A stretch of DNA of 64,000 nucleotides from contig NZ_NKYE01000010.1 of NCBI RefSeq assembly GCF_002262875.1, positions 62,001-126,000 on the forward strand, read 5' to 3'. The notes under the pieces were generated by a model that searched no databases, was not told the origin of the DNA, and saw nothing but the letters and a program-made list of their open reading frames with translations. Position 1 is the stretch's first letter; each line of letters begins with the position of its first letter. The DNA is from Amycolatopsis antarctica. Its GTDB lineage: Bacteria > Actinomycetota > Actinomycetes > Mycobacteriales > Pseudonocardiaceae. The position numbers were made by a program, and so were the translations under genes. This document shows, piece after piece, positions 1 to 9,274 of the stretch.

Positions 1-887
1 CCGCGGCCCGAGCCCGCGCGTCCGGCCACCACCTCGGCCACCCACGACCACGGGTGGTCCTCGATACCGGTGACCAGTGGCCGCAGTTCGTCGAAGAGTT
101 CCCTTCGCCGCGCCATCGGGAACGCCGCCGCCACACCCACCGGGACGAGCCCGCCGCGCTGGTCCGTCCAGCCGGTCGTCTCCGCCCAGGCACCCGCGTC
201 GTCGTGCAGGCCGAGCAGCAGCGAGCCGATCAGGCCCGGGCCCGACTTGTGCACTCGGTAGCCCGCGAGTACGCAGTCGGCGGTGCGCACGTGCTTCACC
301 TTCGCCATGGCCCGCCGGTTCGGCAGGTAGGGCAGGTCTGGGTCCTTTGCGATCAGGCCGTCCAGTCCCGCTCCCTCGAACGCCGTGAACCAGCGCGCGG
401 CGACGGCCGGGTCGGTGGTGAGCGGCGTGAGGTGGATCGGGGCCCGCGCGCCCAGCAGGGCCCGCTCCAGCACGCAACGCCTGCGGTGGAACGGATCCGG
501 CGTGTGGTCGGTCTCGCCGAGGGCCAGCATGTCGAAGGCCACGAACCTGGCCGGGCTGCGCTCGGCGAGCGTGGCCACCCGGCTTGCCGCCGGATGCACC
601 CGTTGTTGCAGCGCGAAGAAGTCGAGGCCACCGGATGCCCCCTCGACGACGATCTCCCCGTCGAGGACGCAGCGCGAGGGCAGGTCGTGCCGGAACGCCG
701 CGACCAGATCGGGGAAGTACCGGGTCAGTGACCTGCGGCCGCGGCTGCCGATCTCCACGTCCTCGCCGTCGCGGAAAACGACGGCCCGGAACCCGTCCCA
801 CTTCGGCTCGTACGAACAGCCGTCGGGAATCTCCCGGGCCGGTCTCGCCAGCATCGGCGCGACCGGCGGCATGACGGGAAGCTGCAT
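1..887 (-). CDS. ligC: ATP-dependent DNA ligase, LigC type (3' end cut by window edge)
   Basis: Nicked-DNA sealing enzyme of the small LigC class used in actinobacterial repair. Translating the minus strand from the ATG at 887 gives a protein starting MQLPVMPPVAPMLARP, which matches the usual LigC N-terminus. Motif I EPKWDGFR (catalytic Lys about residue 29) follows, then DGEIV (motif III), FVAFDMLAL, DGLIAK (motif IV) and KVKH (motif V). About 295 residues are present; LigC proteins are usually near 350, so only the OB-fold end is missing. Upstream of the ATG is a run of Gs rather than a clear Shine-Dalgarno, and an in-frame ATG at 872 is an alternative start. The gene is not part of the secondary-metabolite cluster and marks its left border. 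Confidence 0.9.
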   Translation of the reverse strand, partial: MQLPVMPPVAPMLARPAREIPDGCSYEPKWDGFRAVVFRDGEDVEIGSRGRRSLTRYFPDLVAAFRHDLPSRCVLDGEIVVEGASGGLDFFALQQRVHPAASRVATLAERSPARFVAFDMLALGETDHTPDPFHRRRCVLERALLGARAPIHLTPLTTDPAVAARWFTAFEGAGLDGLIAKDPDLPYLPNRRAMAKVKHVRTADCVLAGYRVHKSGPGLIGSLLLGLHDDAGAWAETTGWTDQRGGLVPVGVAAAFPMARRRELFDELRPLVTGIEDHPWSWVAEVVAGRAGSGR

Positions 888-935
888 CCCCCCATCGTCG
901 CCGTCCTCTCGCGCCGGCGCACACGCGAGGATGCG

Positions 936-975
936 GTGTCCGTCGTGGACGGTGGTCACCGTCCACGACGGACAC
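936..975 (-). terminator. Strong hairpin terminator after the aminomutase operon
   Basis: Two perfectly complementary 19-base arms (936-954 and 957-975) are separated by only two bases. The hairpin lies 6 bases beyond the aminomutase stop codon and upstream of the ligase. No U-run follows, which is usual for GC-rich actinomycete terminators. It probably ends the long minus-strand operon that begins at the epoxide hydrolase, and it marks the left edge of the cluster. Confidence 0.75.
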
Positions 976-981
976 GGGTAC

Positions 982-2604
982 TCAGATGAGCTCGGTCCCC
1001 GCCGCGGTGACCGCGGCGAGGAACACCCCCCGGGAGATGGCGTCCGCGACGGCCTCGATGTCGTCGGCCATGTAGCGGTCGCGGTCCAGGGTGGGCACCA
1101 GGGAGCGCACCGCGTGATAGGTCGCCCTGCCGGACGGGCTCAGGCCCTCGTAGCGGCCGGAAATGTCGACGGCCTGCGCCGCGGCCATGAACTCCACGGC
1201 GAGGATCTTCTCGTTGTTCCTCAGGACCCGGCGCGCGTTGCGGGTGGAGATCAGGCCCATGCTCACGACGTCCTGGTTGTCGCCGTTCGACGGCACGCTC
1301 TGGGTGCTGGCCGGCCCGATCGTCCGGTTCTCCGCGACCAGGGCCGTCGCCGGGTACTGCGCACCGGCGAACCCACTGTTGAGTCCCGGATCCCCGGTGA
1401 CCAGGAACTCCGGCAGCCCGTAGTTGAGGTGGCGGTTCAGCACCCGGTTGGTCCGCCGTTCGGACAGCACGCCGAGTTGGGTCAGCGCGATCGTGCAGAA
1501 GTCCATGGCGAACGCGATCGGCTGCCCGTGGAAGTTGGCGCCGTGGAAGATCTCCTGCCCCTCGAAGAACAACGGGTTGTCGTTGGCCGAGTTCAGTTCG
1601 ATCTCCAGCGTGGACACCGCGTGGTGGAGCGTGTCGCGGACGGCGCCGAGGACCTGCGGGATCGCCCGCAGCGAGTACGCCTTCTGCAGGTACACCTTGG
1701 TGCGCTGCACGTCGCCGTCACCGGAGTCGTCGGCACCGGCCGCGACCTGGTCGCGCAGGTTCGCGTGCTCGACGGTGAGCGTGCTACCGCTCATCAGAGC
1801 CCGCATGTTCGCGGCGGTGTCGATCTGCCCGCGATGCGGCCGGGCGATCTCGTGCCCCTCCGGCAGGAACGGACTCGTCGAACCCTGCAGCGTCTCGATG
1901 ACCAGCGCGGTGACGATCTCCGCCTGCCGCACCTGATCCAGCGCCCGCGCGGTGACCAGGGACCCGACCCCGGTCATCGCCGAGGTGCCGTTGATCAGCG
2001 CCAGGCCCTCCTTGAACCGGAGCTCCAGCGGTTCGATGCCACGCTTGCGCAGCACCTCCCCGGTCGGCACCCGCCTGCCCTCGCGCAGTACGTAGCCCTC
2101 GCCGATCAGCGTGCCCGCGATGTGTGAGAGCGGTGCCAGGTCACCACTGGCGCCGAGCGAGCCGATCTCCGGCACGGCGGGCACGATGCCCTCGTTGAGG
2201 TAGAGCTCCATCCGGCGCAGCACTTCCGGCCGCACGGCCGAGTAGCCCTTGGCGAGGGCGTTCAGTCGCGCCGCGAGGATCGCGCGGGCCTCGTCCTCGG
2301 CGAACAGCGGGCCGACACCTGCGCTGTGGCTGCGGACCAGGTTCGTCTGCAGCTCCACTTCCTTGGACGTGCCGACGAGCATGTAGATCATCTCGCCGTA
2401 GCCGGTGGTGACGCCGTAGATCGGGATCTCCTGCCGGACGATGTCCTCGAACATCGTGCGGCTCTTCGCTGCCCTGGCAAGGGCTTCGGGGGTGACGGTG
2501 CAGTGCGCGCCGTCCTCGGCTGCCCGGCGCACTCCTGCGATGTCGAGGCTCTCCCCGTCGAATTCGACGGGGGCCGCGGTCTCGGCCAGAGTCAATGTCC
2601 TCAC
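982..2604 (-). CDS. MIO-dependent tyrosine 2,3-aminomutase (SgcC4-like)
   Basis: Converts L-tyrosine to beta-tyrosine, the first step of the beta-amino acid moiety of C-1027-type enediynes. The 540-residue protein belongs to the aromatic ammonia-lyase/aminomutase family. The motif GSLGASGDLAPLSH contains the Ala-Ser-Gly triad (152-154) that forms the MIO cofactor. From the GTG start at 2604, Tyr63 (PIYGVTTGYG) and His93 (RSHSAGVGP) fall on the residue numbers I recall for the characterised SgcC4 enzyme, which supports this start. Other family blocks, such as SANDNPLFF and QSVPSNGDNQD, are intact. It is the last gene of the beta-tyrosine operon, 36 bases after the adenylation gene. A plain tyrosine ammonia-lyase is the main alternative, but the context argues for aminomutase. 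Confidence 0.95.
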   Translation of the reverse strand: MRTLTLAETAAPVEFDGESLDIAGVRRAAEDGAHCTVTPEALARAAKSRTMFEDIVRQEIPIYGVTTGYGEMIYMLVGTSKEVELQTNLVRSHSAGVGPLFAEDEARAILAARLNALAKGYSAVRPEVLRRMELYLNEGIVPAVPEIGSLGASGDLAPLSHIAGTLIGEGYVLREGRRVPTGEVLRKRGIEPLELRFKEGLALINGTSAMTGVGSLVTARALDQVRQAEIVTALVIETLQGSTSPFLPEGHEIARPHRGQIDTAANMRALMSGSTLTVEHANLRDQVAAGADDSGDGDVQRTKVYLQKAYSLRAIPQVLGAVRDTLHHAVSTLEIELNSANDNPLFFEGQEIFHGANFHGQPIAFAMDFCTIALTQLGVLSERRTNRVLNRHLNYGLPEFLVTGDPGLNSGFAGAQYPATALVAENRTIGPASTQSVPSNGDNQDVVSMGLISTRNARRVLRNNEKILAVEFMAAAQAVDISGRYEGLSPSGRATYHAVRSLVPTLDRDRYMADDIEAVADAISRGVFLAAVTAAGTELI

Positions 2605-2640
2605 CTCATCATGGTTCGGTGTTCACGGGTGGATCGGCGA

Positions 2641-5600
2641 TCAGCGCGGGTGTGCCGGAACGGGCTCCCGGAGGGCAGGGCCGGTCCCGGTGAGGCCCTC
2701 GCCCGGTCCGTCGTCCGGTGCCCCGTCCGGGTCCTGCCCTGTTCCCGCGACGGCCGTCTCGGCCACGGCCCGCGCGGCGACCGCTCTCTCGACGACGGCC
2801 GACAGGCCCGCGAGGGTCGGGTCGGCCAGGTACCGCGCGGGCGTCACGGTGACGCCGAAGACCGCGCGGACCCGATCGAGCATGTGCAGCAGCGGCAATG
2901 GACCGGATCCGAGTCGGGTAGTGGTGTCCTCGGGGGCGATGTCCTCAGGAGCGATGTCCTCGGCTACGGCACCGGCCGGTGCCGCCCAGATCTCGGCGAT
3001 CGCCGCCTCCACCACGGTTCGTGTCACCGGGCCGGGTAGCCGGGTGGTGCCGAGAGCAGCCAGGCCGATCCGGTCGACCTTGCCCGCCACGGTGCGCGGC
3101 AGACGGCCCTCGACCGTACGGAAGATCGCGGGCACGGCCGAACCACCGAGCCGGGCACGCAGGTACGCGCGCCAGGTCTTCGCCCCCGCCACCGGCTCGC
3201 CCGTCTCGTCACGGCGGGGGACGACGTGGAACACCAGCCTCGCGGCGAGCCCGTCGCCGTCGGTCACCGGCACCGCAGCGCATTCGAGTACGGACTCGTG
3301 GCCGGCGAGCAGCGACTCCACCTCGGCCAGTTCGAGCCGGTTGCCGAGCAACTTGATCTGCAGATCCTTGCGGCCGCGGAACTCCAGCGTTCCGTCCCAG
3401 CGCAGGCGGCCGAGGTCACCGGTGCGGTACACCCGTTCCCCCGAGCCGGGGACACCGCCCGGCAGTGCCGTCGGCGCACGGAAGCGGGTCCCGTCCCCGA
3501 CACCCTCACCCACGTAGCCTGCCGAGACGTACCGGCTGAGCACGACGATCTCGCCGGTGACGCCCGGCGGGCACGGCCGGTCGTGCTCGTCGAGCAGCAC
3601 GACCGCACGCCCCGGGATCGGCAGGCCGATCGGCACCGGGCCGGTGATCGGCCCGGTCACCTCGTGCCAGGTCGCGGCGACCGTCTCGGTGGGGCCGTAG
3701 AGGTTGGCGAGCCGGGCCCCCGGCAGCACCTCACGGAAACCGTTCACCAGTTCGCCGGGCAACGCCTCGCCCATCAGCAGCACGGCGGCGAGCGCACCGA
3801 GATCCTTGCTGCCGCCGCGTTTCCTGATGGCACGCAACATCTCCCTGGCGAAGCTGGGCACGGTCTGGATCGTGGTGACACGTTCGGCGCCGAGCCAGGC
3901 CACCAGCCGCTCCGGATCGCGGCGGAGCGCGTCGGGTACCGGGACCAGCGTCGCCCCGGCGACGAGCGCCGCGAATACCTCGCACAGCGCGGGATCGTGT
4001 TCGGGCGCCACCCACTGGGCGACCCTGGACCCCGGGCCCAGCCCGAACTCGGTGCCGAACCAGGAGGCGAACTGCGCCAGCGCGGCGTGGGTCTGGGCGA
4101 TGCCCTTCGGCCTGCCCGAGGAACCCGAGGTGTGCGCGATATAGGCCCAGGCGTCGGGAACGGCGGCGGGTGGCATCCGGCCCCCCGGAGCCGTCGATGG
4201 GCCACCGCCGGCAGGGACGACCCGGCCGCCGAGTTCCTCGCGATACCACCGGGCCAGCTCGCCTCCGTCGCCCGACTCGCCTTCGGCTCCGGTCAGCATG
4301 CAGGCAGGTCGCACGTCGGTGAGCGCGGCCCGGCCCCGTTCGCCCGCCTTGCCCGTTCCCAGCCACATCAGATGCGCCCCGGCCTCCAGCACACCGAGCA
4401 GGGCCGCGACCTGGTCCGGGCCGGTCGCCAGCCGGACGACGACCGGGGACGCGGCGACCTCGTATGGGCGCAGCGCCCGGGCGAACTCGGTGGCCCTGCG
4501 CCGGAGTTCGCCGTAGGTGACGGCGCGGCCGTCCCAGTCCACGGCCACCGCCTCGGGGTCGGTGTCCGCGCGCAGGCGGACGAGTTCGTGGACCGATGGC
4601 GGGTCCTCGGTGCAGGTACCGGGCCCGCTGCTCGCGGTCTCTACCGTGTCCCCTGTTCCCGGGGGCAGGGCGCCCATCGGCACGTCCGGTTCGCCCAGCG
4701 CGGCGGTGAGCAGGACACGGAGCTGCTCCAGCATCGCCCGCGCGGACAGTTCGTCGAACAGCCCGCGGAACCGCAGGGTCCCGGTGACCCGCCCGTCGTC
4801 CCATCGCATCGACAGCGCCAGGTCCTCCAGCAGGTCGGGCTGCGGCAGGGCGACGGGTACGACGGCGGCCGCGGCCAGCCACAGTTCCGGTGCCGGCGGT
4901 GCCTCGGGGGTGAAGGTCGTGTCGAACACCGGCGATCGCAGGGGCTCCGGTTCGTCCCGCAGCGCGCGCAGGATCCGGGCGAGCGGCACGTCCCGGTGCC
5001 GGACGGCGTCCCGCAGCGCCGTGGCGGTGGCGGCGACGGCATCGCGCAGGGTCGGATCGCGGTCGAGGCGGACCGTCACCGGAACGGGGCCGGGTGCGGA
5101 TTCCACCGCCCCGGCACCACCCGGACGCGGTCCGATCGGCACGCCGACGGCGACGGTGTCCTGCGCGCCCCAGCGGCCGAGCAGCGACCGCCAGGCGGCG
5201 AGTACGACGGTGGACGGGCCGACCAGTCCGGCCGCCGCGAAGTTCTCCAGTGCCCTGCCGAGTTCGCGGTCCCAGGCGAAGCAGACCGCGGCTGCCCGCA
5301 GGTCCGGGACCGACTGCCGGGGCCGGTCCACCGGCAGCGACAGTCGCGGCGGCAGCGGTCGCAGGGCGGACGTCCACCAGCTCAGGGACTCCTCGTCGCC
5401 GGCGCCGTGGCGCCGGGCCGGGGTGCTGCCGGTTGCCGGGGCCCCGGTCGCCGCCCCCGGAGCACCGGTGGTGTCGGCGTACGCCTCGGACAGTTCCGCC
5501 AGTACGACGGCCGCCGAGTCCTCACCCGCGACCAGGCGGTGCAGCCGGAGCACCACGCCGAACGCCGTGGGGGCCAGCCGTCCGAGGGTCAGCCGGGCGA

Positions 5601-5988
5601 GCGGCCCGCCGTCGCCGTCCAGCGGGACGGCGGCGACGCCGGCGGCCCAGCGGGCGATGTCCGCCCGGGCCGTTCCCTCGGCCGAGGCACCACCCGCGTC
5701 CCGTACCTCCACAGTGGACACATCGGGCGAGGGCACCGTGGTCACCCTCCGGACGAGTCGCGGGCCGGACGCCGTGAACGAGGTCCGCAGCGCCTCGTGC
5801 CGGCTCGCGACGGTCAGCCAGGCCGAACGGAGCGCGGCGACGTCGAGTGGGCCGCGCACCAGAAAGGCCCATGCGAGCGTATGCGACGTCGACCCCGGCA
5901 CGACCTTCTCCCGAAACCAGAGGTGTTCCTCGGTTTCGGTGGCGGGCAGCCCCCCACCCGTGGCCGCGGCCTCGGTCGACTCGGTCAC
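2641..5988 (-). CDS. Beta-tyrosine adenylation enzyme with inactive condensation-like and carrier-like flanks (SgcC1-like)
   Basis: Expected to activate beta-tyrosine as the adenylate and load it onto the separate carrier protein encoded just upstream. The 1115-residue protein has a condensation-like region (about 20-430), an adenylation domain (about 465-980) and a carrier-like tail (about 985-1070). The adenylation domain is complete: AHTSGSSGRPKG (618-629), LYGPTET, YRTGDLG, GRKDLQIKLLGNRLEL and a C-terminal Lys970 in RTVAGK. The other two domains look dead. The condensation HHxxxDG motif reads HRLVAGE (150-156), so the catalytic second His is Arg. The carrier motif reads LGSGPLP (1026-1032), with Pro where the phosphopantetheine Ser should be. 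The GTG start has AAGGAG five bases upstream. Substrate is inferred from neighbours, not from the specificity code. Confidence 0.88.
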   Translation of the reverse strand: MTESTEAAATGGGLPATETEEHLWFREKVVPGSTSHTLAWAFLVRGPLDVAALRSAWLTVASRHEALRTSFTASGPRLVRRVTTVPSPDVSTVEVRDAGGASAEGTARADIARWAAGVAAVPLDGDGGPLARLTLGRLAPTAFGVVLRLHRLVAGEDSAAVVLAELSEAYADTTGAPGAATGAPATGSTPARRHGAGDEESLSWWTSALRPLPPRLSLPVDRPRQSVPDLRAAAVCFAWDRELGRALENFAAAGLVGPSTVVLAAWRSLLGRWGAQDTVAVGVPIGPRPGGAGAVESAPGPVPVTVRLDRDPTLRDAVAATATALRDAVRHRDVPLARILRALRDEPEPLRSPVFDTTFTPEAPPAPELWLAAAAVVPVALPQPDLLEDLALSMRWDDGRVTGTLRFRGLFDELSARAMLEQLRVLLTAALGEPDVPMGALPPGTGDTVETASSGPGTCTEDPPSVHELVRLRADTDPEAVAVDWDGRAVTYGELRRRATEFARALRPYEVAASPVVVRLATGPDQVAALLGVLEAGAHLMWLGTGKAGERGRAALTDVRPACMLTGAEGESGDGGELARWYREELGGRVVPAGGGPSTAPGGRMPPAAVPDAWAYIAHTSGSSGRPKGIAQTHAALAQFASWFGTEFGLGPGSRVAQWVAPEHDPALCEVFAALVAGATLVPVPDALRRDPERLVAWLGAERVTTIQTVPSFAREMLRAIRKRGGSKDLGALAAVLLMGEALPGELVNGFREVLPGARLANLYGPTETVAATWHEVTGPITGPVPIGLPIPGRAVVLLDEHDRPCPPGVTGEIVVLSRYVSAGYVGEGVGDGTRFRAPTALPGGVPGSGERVYRTGDLGRLRWDGTLEFRGRKDLQIKLLGNRLELAEVESLLAGHESVLECAAVPVTDGDGLAARLVFHVVPRRDETGEPVAGAKTWRAYLRARLGGSAVPAIFRTVEGRLPRTVAGKVDRIGLAALGTTRLPGPVTRTVVEAAIAEIWAAPAGAVAEDIAPEDIAPEDTTTRLGSGPLPLLHMLDRVRAVFGVTVTPARYLADPTLAGLSAVVERAVAARAVAETAVAGTGQDPDGAPDDGPGEGLTGTGPALREPVPAHPR

Positions 5989-6054
5989 ATCAGCTCCTTG
6001 GGCGTCGTGCTGGGCGCCGCCCGTTCGTCCGGGCGGCGCCGCGGGGGACGGCGG

Positions 6055-6327
6055 TTACGCGGCTTCCGGCTCGGCGGCGCGCGCCGCCTCGGCGACCTTG
6101 CCGATGAAGTCGGCGAGGTCGGGGTCGTCGAACAGCTCCTCGACGTCCACCGTCACCCCGAGTTCCTCCTCGACACGGTTCGCGATCAGCACTGCCGTGA
6201 TGGACTGGCCACTGAGTTCGAAGAAGGTGGCCTCGGTCTGTCCACCCGGGACGCCCAGGACGTCGCGCCAGATCTTCTCGACGACCGCCGCGAGGCCGGC
6301 CGGGCCGGGAGCAGAGCTGCTGATCAT
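6055..6327 (-). CDS. Free-standing type II peptidyl carrier protein (SgcC2-like)
   Basis: A 90-residue acyl/peptidyl carrier that should hold beta-tyrosine as a thioester for chlorination, hydroxylation and transfer. The motif FFELSGQSITAVLIANR contains the phosphopantetheine-accepting Ser42, and the following helix and DVEELFDDPDLADF are typical of carriers. It is the only carrier in the window with an intact Ser, which explains how the adenylation enzyme works despite its defective tail. The start at 6327 (second of two close ATGs) is chosen because AGGAG lies seven bases upstream; the ATG at 6333 would be too close to it. Confidence 0.9.
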   Translation of the reverse strand: MISSSAPGPAGLAAVVEKIWRDVLGVPGGQTEATFFELSGQSITAVLIANRVEEELGVTVDVEELFDDPDLADFIGKVAEAARAAEPEAA

Positions 6328-6443
6328 CCGCATTCTCCTGTCTCGCTGAATCTCCTGTATCATCGTGCTCGGCTCGTTTTCCCCTCCATAACAGGAAGTC
6401 TTGCAAGCGCGAGCACGTTCGCGCATCTCTGGTCGTGCGAGGA

Positions 6444-7820
6444 TCAGCTACCCTCGATCGGACTGTCCGGTGCGGTGAGCACGTCGTGCAGGACGTGCAG
6501 GAACTCCGCGAGCACGCCGTTCATGGCGTCCTCGTCGTTGCGGTTCGTGTTGAACCCGAGGCTCCCGGCCATCTCCCCGGAAGCGTCGGCGTGGATGGTC
6601 CACAACGCACCGTCCGGCACGTCGGAACCGACCGGCTGGGAGACGGTCCGCCGCCAGACCCGCTCCACCCGCAGGCCCGCGATCGTCTCCACGGAGTCCC
6701 CTGGCGGCGCGGCCGCGACCTGGAACACCCAGGTCTGCGCGTCGTCCACGGCGACGGAGGCCATCAGTTCCGGTGCCTGCGCCATGATCTCGACGAACGG
6801 CAGGTCCCGGGTGAACGCCCGCAGGCAGGTCTTCTTCGTCCTGGTGACGACCTCGTGGAAGTCCGCGCACCCGGTCAGATCCGTCCGCAGGGGGAGGAAG
6901 TTCACGAAGGCGCCGACCGTGTCCATGAACCGTTCCTGACCGCGGCCCAGGGAAAACGTGGGCACGACGATGTCCGCCTCACCGTAGGTGCGGTACAGGA
7001 ACACCTCATACGCAGAGAGCAGCACCATGAACAGTGAGCTGCGGTGTGTTCTCGCGTACTCGTGGGCCAGTGCGGCCACCTCGGACTCCAGCGTGAACCG
7101 TTGCCACGCCGAGGACTTCGGCAGGTTCGCCGAGCGGGGGTGAACCGTGCGCACCGCGTGGATCCGCGCACCGCGCAGGTTCTCCCGCCAGAACTCCCGG
7201 GCTTTCTCCAGCGATTCGCCGGATCGGCGCGACTCCCACTCGGCGAACTCCCGGTACTGCGTGACCTCCGGCAGCTCCGGGGCCTCGTGGCCGGTGCGCC
7301 GCGCGTAGTACGTCAGCAGGTCGCGGAGGATCACGTGCATCGACCAGGCGTCGGCGGCGGTGTGGTGGGCGTTGAGCACGAGGACCGCGTCGTCATCGCC
7401 GAACCTGCCCAGAACCGCCCGCAGCAGGGGGAACCGCGCAGCGTCCACGGTTCCGGACTCGACCGCGTTGTACAGCTCCTCCACCGCCCGATCACGTCGT
7501 TCGGCGGGTACCCCGGACAGGTCGTGGATCTCCAGGGCCGCCTCCATCGGCGGCAGAACCCGCTGCGAGGCCCCGGGCCCGCCGCGGACGACCTCTGTCC
7601 GCAGGGCCTCGTGCCGCCCGACGACCTCGGTCAGTGCGGCCCGCAGCGCCTCGGCGTCGAGTGCGCCGGCAATCCGCCAGGCGCCCGCGATGTGGTACCG
7701 CGGCCCGAAGGGCCCCTGTTCCTCGCCCTGGTCGAACATGCACAGGAAACGCTGGTGGGCCGACAATGGCGCGGTTCCCGCGCTCGTACCGGTGGCCGGG
7801 GAGATCTCGGATACGGTCAT
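6444..7820 (-). CDS. Free-standing condensation enzyme (SgcC5-like)
   Basis: Predicted to transfer the modified beta-tyrosine from its carrier to a hydroxyl of the enediyne core, making an ester, as the related C-1027 enzyme does. The 458 residues form one complete condensation domain with the active-site motif H152-H153-T-A-A-D157. PTFSLGRGQERFMDTVGAF and FVNFLPLRTDL correspond to later condensation motifs. Unlike the dead domain in the adenylation enzyme, both His residues and the Asp are present. The ATG overlaps the stop of the upstream solute-binding gene (ATGA), so the two are translationally coupled. An amide-forming role cannot be excluded from sequence. Confidence 0.9.
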   Translation of the reverse strand: MTVSEISPATGTSAGTAPLSAHQRFLCMFDQGEEQGPFGPRYHIAGAWRIAGALDAEALRAALTEVVGRHEALRTEVVRGGPGASQRVLPPMEAALEIHDLSGVPAERRDRAVEELYNAVESGTVDAARFPLLRAVLGRFGDDDAVLVLNAHHTAADAWSMHVILRDLLTYYARRTGHEAPELPEVTQYREFAEWESRRSGESLEKAREFWRENLRGARIHAVRTVHPRSANLPKSSAWQRFTLESEVAALAHEYARTHRSSLFMVLLSAYEVFLYRTYGEADIVVPTFSLGRGQERFMDTVGAFVNFLPLRTDLTGCADFHEVVTRTKKTCLRAFTRDLPFVEIMAQAPELMASVAVDDAQTWVFQVAAAPPGDSVETIAGLRVERVWRRTVSQPVGSDVPDGALWTIHADASGEMAGSLGFNTNRNDEDAMNGVLAEFLHVLHDVLTAPDSPIEGS

Positions 7821-9274
7821 GGCGTGGTACTCCTGGTTCCGTTCGGGTCGGGCACGGTGTTGTCGAGCACGGTCACGGACGGGGACGGCTCTCTCCGCGC
7901 GGCACCGTCTCGGCGGGCACTCGCGTGGCGGGCAGTCTCCGGGGGGCCGGCCTCGCCGCGTCTGCTCGCGTGGTACTCGTCGAGGACGTTCTGCGCCTCG
8001 ACGGTGGCCGCCCGGAGACGCTGTTCAGCCGCGGCGCCGCGGACCACGTCGGCCATCGCCCGGGCGAGCACCTCCCCGATGGCGTCCTGGTTGCCCAGGG
8101 AGGCACCGAGCGCCGCAGGAGTACGAGTGGACGCCGCGAGCTGTTCACCGGCGACCGCGCGGTGCGGCGACCGGCCGAACCAGCCCTCGTCCTCCAGTAG
8201 TCGCCTGGCGGCACCGGTGACCGGGACGAAACCGTTACCGCGATGCCAGTGCGCGGCGTTCTCCGGGTTGATCAGGAACTGCAGGAACGCGAGGGCACCG
8301 TCCTCGGTGGCCGGATCGAGTCCCCCGGCCAGCCAGAACGAGTCCCCGGAGACGAATGTGCCGCCGTACGGTGCTTCCTCGTTGTGCGGCATCGGCCCCG
8401 CCGCGACGTCGAAGCCCTGCCGTCCGCCGGCGAGCACGAACTCCTCGGCCGATTTGGACGAGTCGACGACCATCGCGACCTGTTGCCGATCGAACGCCGC
8501 GAAGGCCGCCGCCCAGTCCCCCTCGGTGCCGGGATCCAGGTAGTGGCCGTCCCGGTGCAGGCCGCGCCACCACCGCGCATAGGCGAGGATCTCACCGGTG
8601 GCGAGGTCGACCGTGCCGGCCTCGCCGTTCCGGCCGTTACCCCGGTCGGCGATGGTGCCGCCCTGCTGCGCCACCGCTTGCTGCACGATCCAGCCGTGCA
8701 CGGCCCAGGTGATGCAGTGCGACGGGCCGTCCGGCAGCGCAGCGATCCGGCGGCAGGCGTGCTCGACCTCCCGCCAGGTACCCGGCAGCCGGTCGACACC
8801 GGCCCTGGCGAGCAGGGTGGTGTTGGCGTACAGCACGGTCGTCGTGGCCGTCATCGGCAGTGACACCAGTTCCCCGCCGTGACTGTGGAAGTCCCGGACC
8901 GCCGGCAGCAGATCACCGGAGACGACGGGTTCACCGAGGATCTCGGTGCGGTCCCCGATCGCGCGGCCGACCGGGGTGAACAGAGCGGAGCCGTCGGCGG
9001 CCCGCTGATCCAGGGCCAGCCTGCTGTCGCCGGCGTAGTAGGCGGCCAAATGCGGCACCGTGCCGGTCGCGACGGCGTCCCGGATCTCACCCGCCATCGA
9101 CGGAAAGAACCTGCTTCCGACGTCGATCCGGTAGCCCGGGTGCGCCCGTTCGAACGCCGCGGCCATTCGCCGCACCGGAGCCAGGAACGGTTCACCCTCG
9201 TAGGTGCTGAAGGGGTAGTCGGCGAACCAGACCGAGACGGTGACGCGCCCGTCGTGGTCACGGGTATTCGACAC
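7817..9274 (-). CDS. Solute-binding-protein family 1 homologue lacking a signal peptide
   Basis: The 485 residues follow the fold of ABC-transporter extracellular sugar-binding proteins: VTVSVWFADYPFSTY near the N-terminus, LPMTATTTVLYANTTLLARAG, the TWREVEHACRRIAALPDG block, and the FLQFLINPENAAHWHRGNGFVPV C-terminal signature. There is no hydrophobic leader and no lipobox; the protein begins MSNTRDHDGRVTVS after a GTG with GGAGGA just upstream. No permease or ATPase gene is nearby. It may be a cytoplasmic or cell-associated binding protein for a pathway intermediate or product, but this is inference. It sits inside the beta-tyrosine operon, coupled to the condensation gene. The 213 bases before it (9275-9487) hold no gene I can support. 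Confidence 0.8.
   Translation of the reverse strand: MSNTRDHDGRVTVSVWFADYPFSTYEGEPFLAPVRRMAAAFERAHPGYRIDVGSRFFPSMAGEIRDAVATGTVPHLAAYYAGDSRLALDQRAADGSALFTPVGRAIGDRTEILGEPVVSGDLLPAVRDFHSHGGELVSLPMTATTTVLYANTTLLARAGVDRLPGTWREVEHACRRIAALPDGPSHCITWAVHGWIVQQAVAQQGGTIADRGNGRNGEAGTVDLATGEILAYARWWRGLHRDGHYLDPGTEGDWAAAFAAFDRQQVAMVVDSSKSAEEFVLAGGRQGFDVAAGPMPHNEEAPYGGTFVSGDSFWLAGGLDPATEDGALAFLQFLINPENAAHWHRGNGFVPVTGAARRLLEDEGWFGRSPHRAVAGEQLAASTRTPAALGASLGNQDAIGEVLARAMADVVRGAAAEQRLRAATVEAQNVLDEYHASRRGEAGPPETARHASARRDGAARREPSPSVTVLDNTVPDPNGTRSTTP

Noticed and set aside
2641..5988. Complete C-A-PCP NRPS module
   Set aside because: The condensation and carrier active-site motifs are both lost, so it cannot work as a module on its own.
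3226..6939. 1237-codon plus-strand open frame
   Set aside because: It runs antisense to the adenylation enzyme, carrier and condensation genes. It is open only because of the high GC content, and its translation is Arg/Gly/Pro-rich with no domains.
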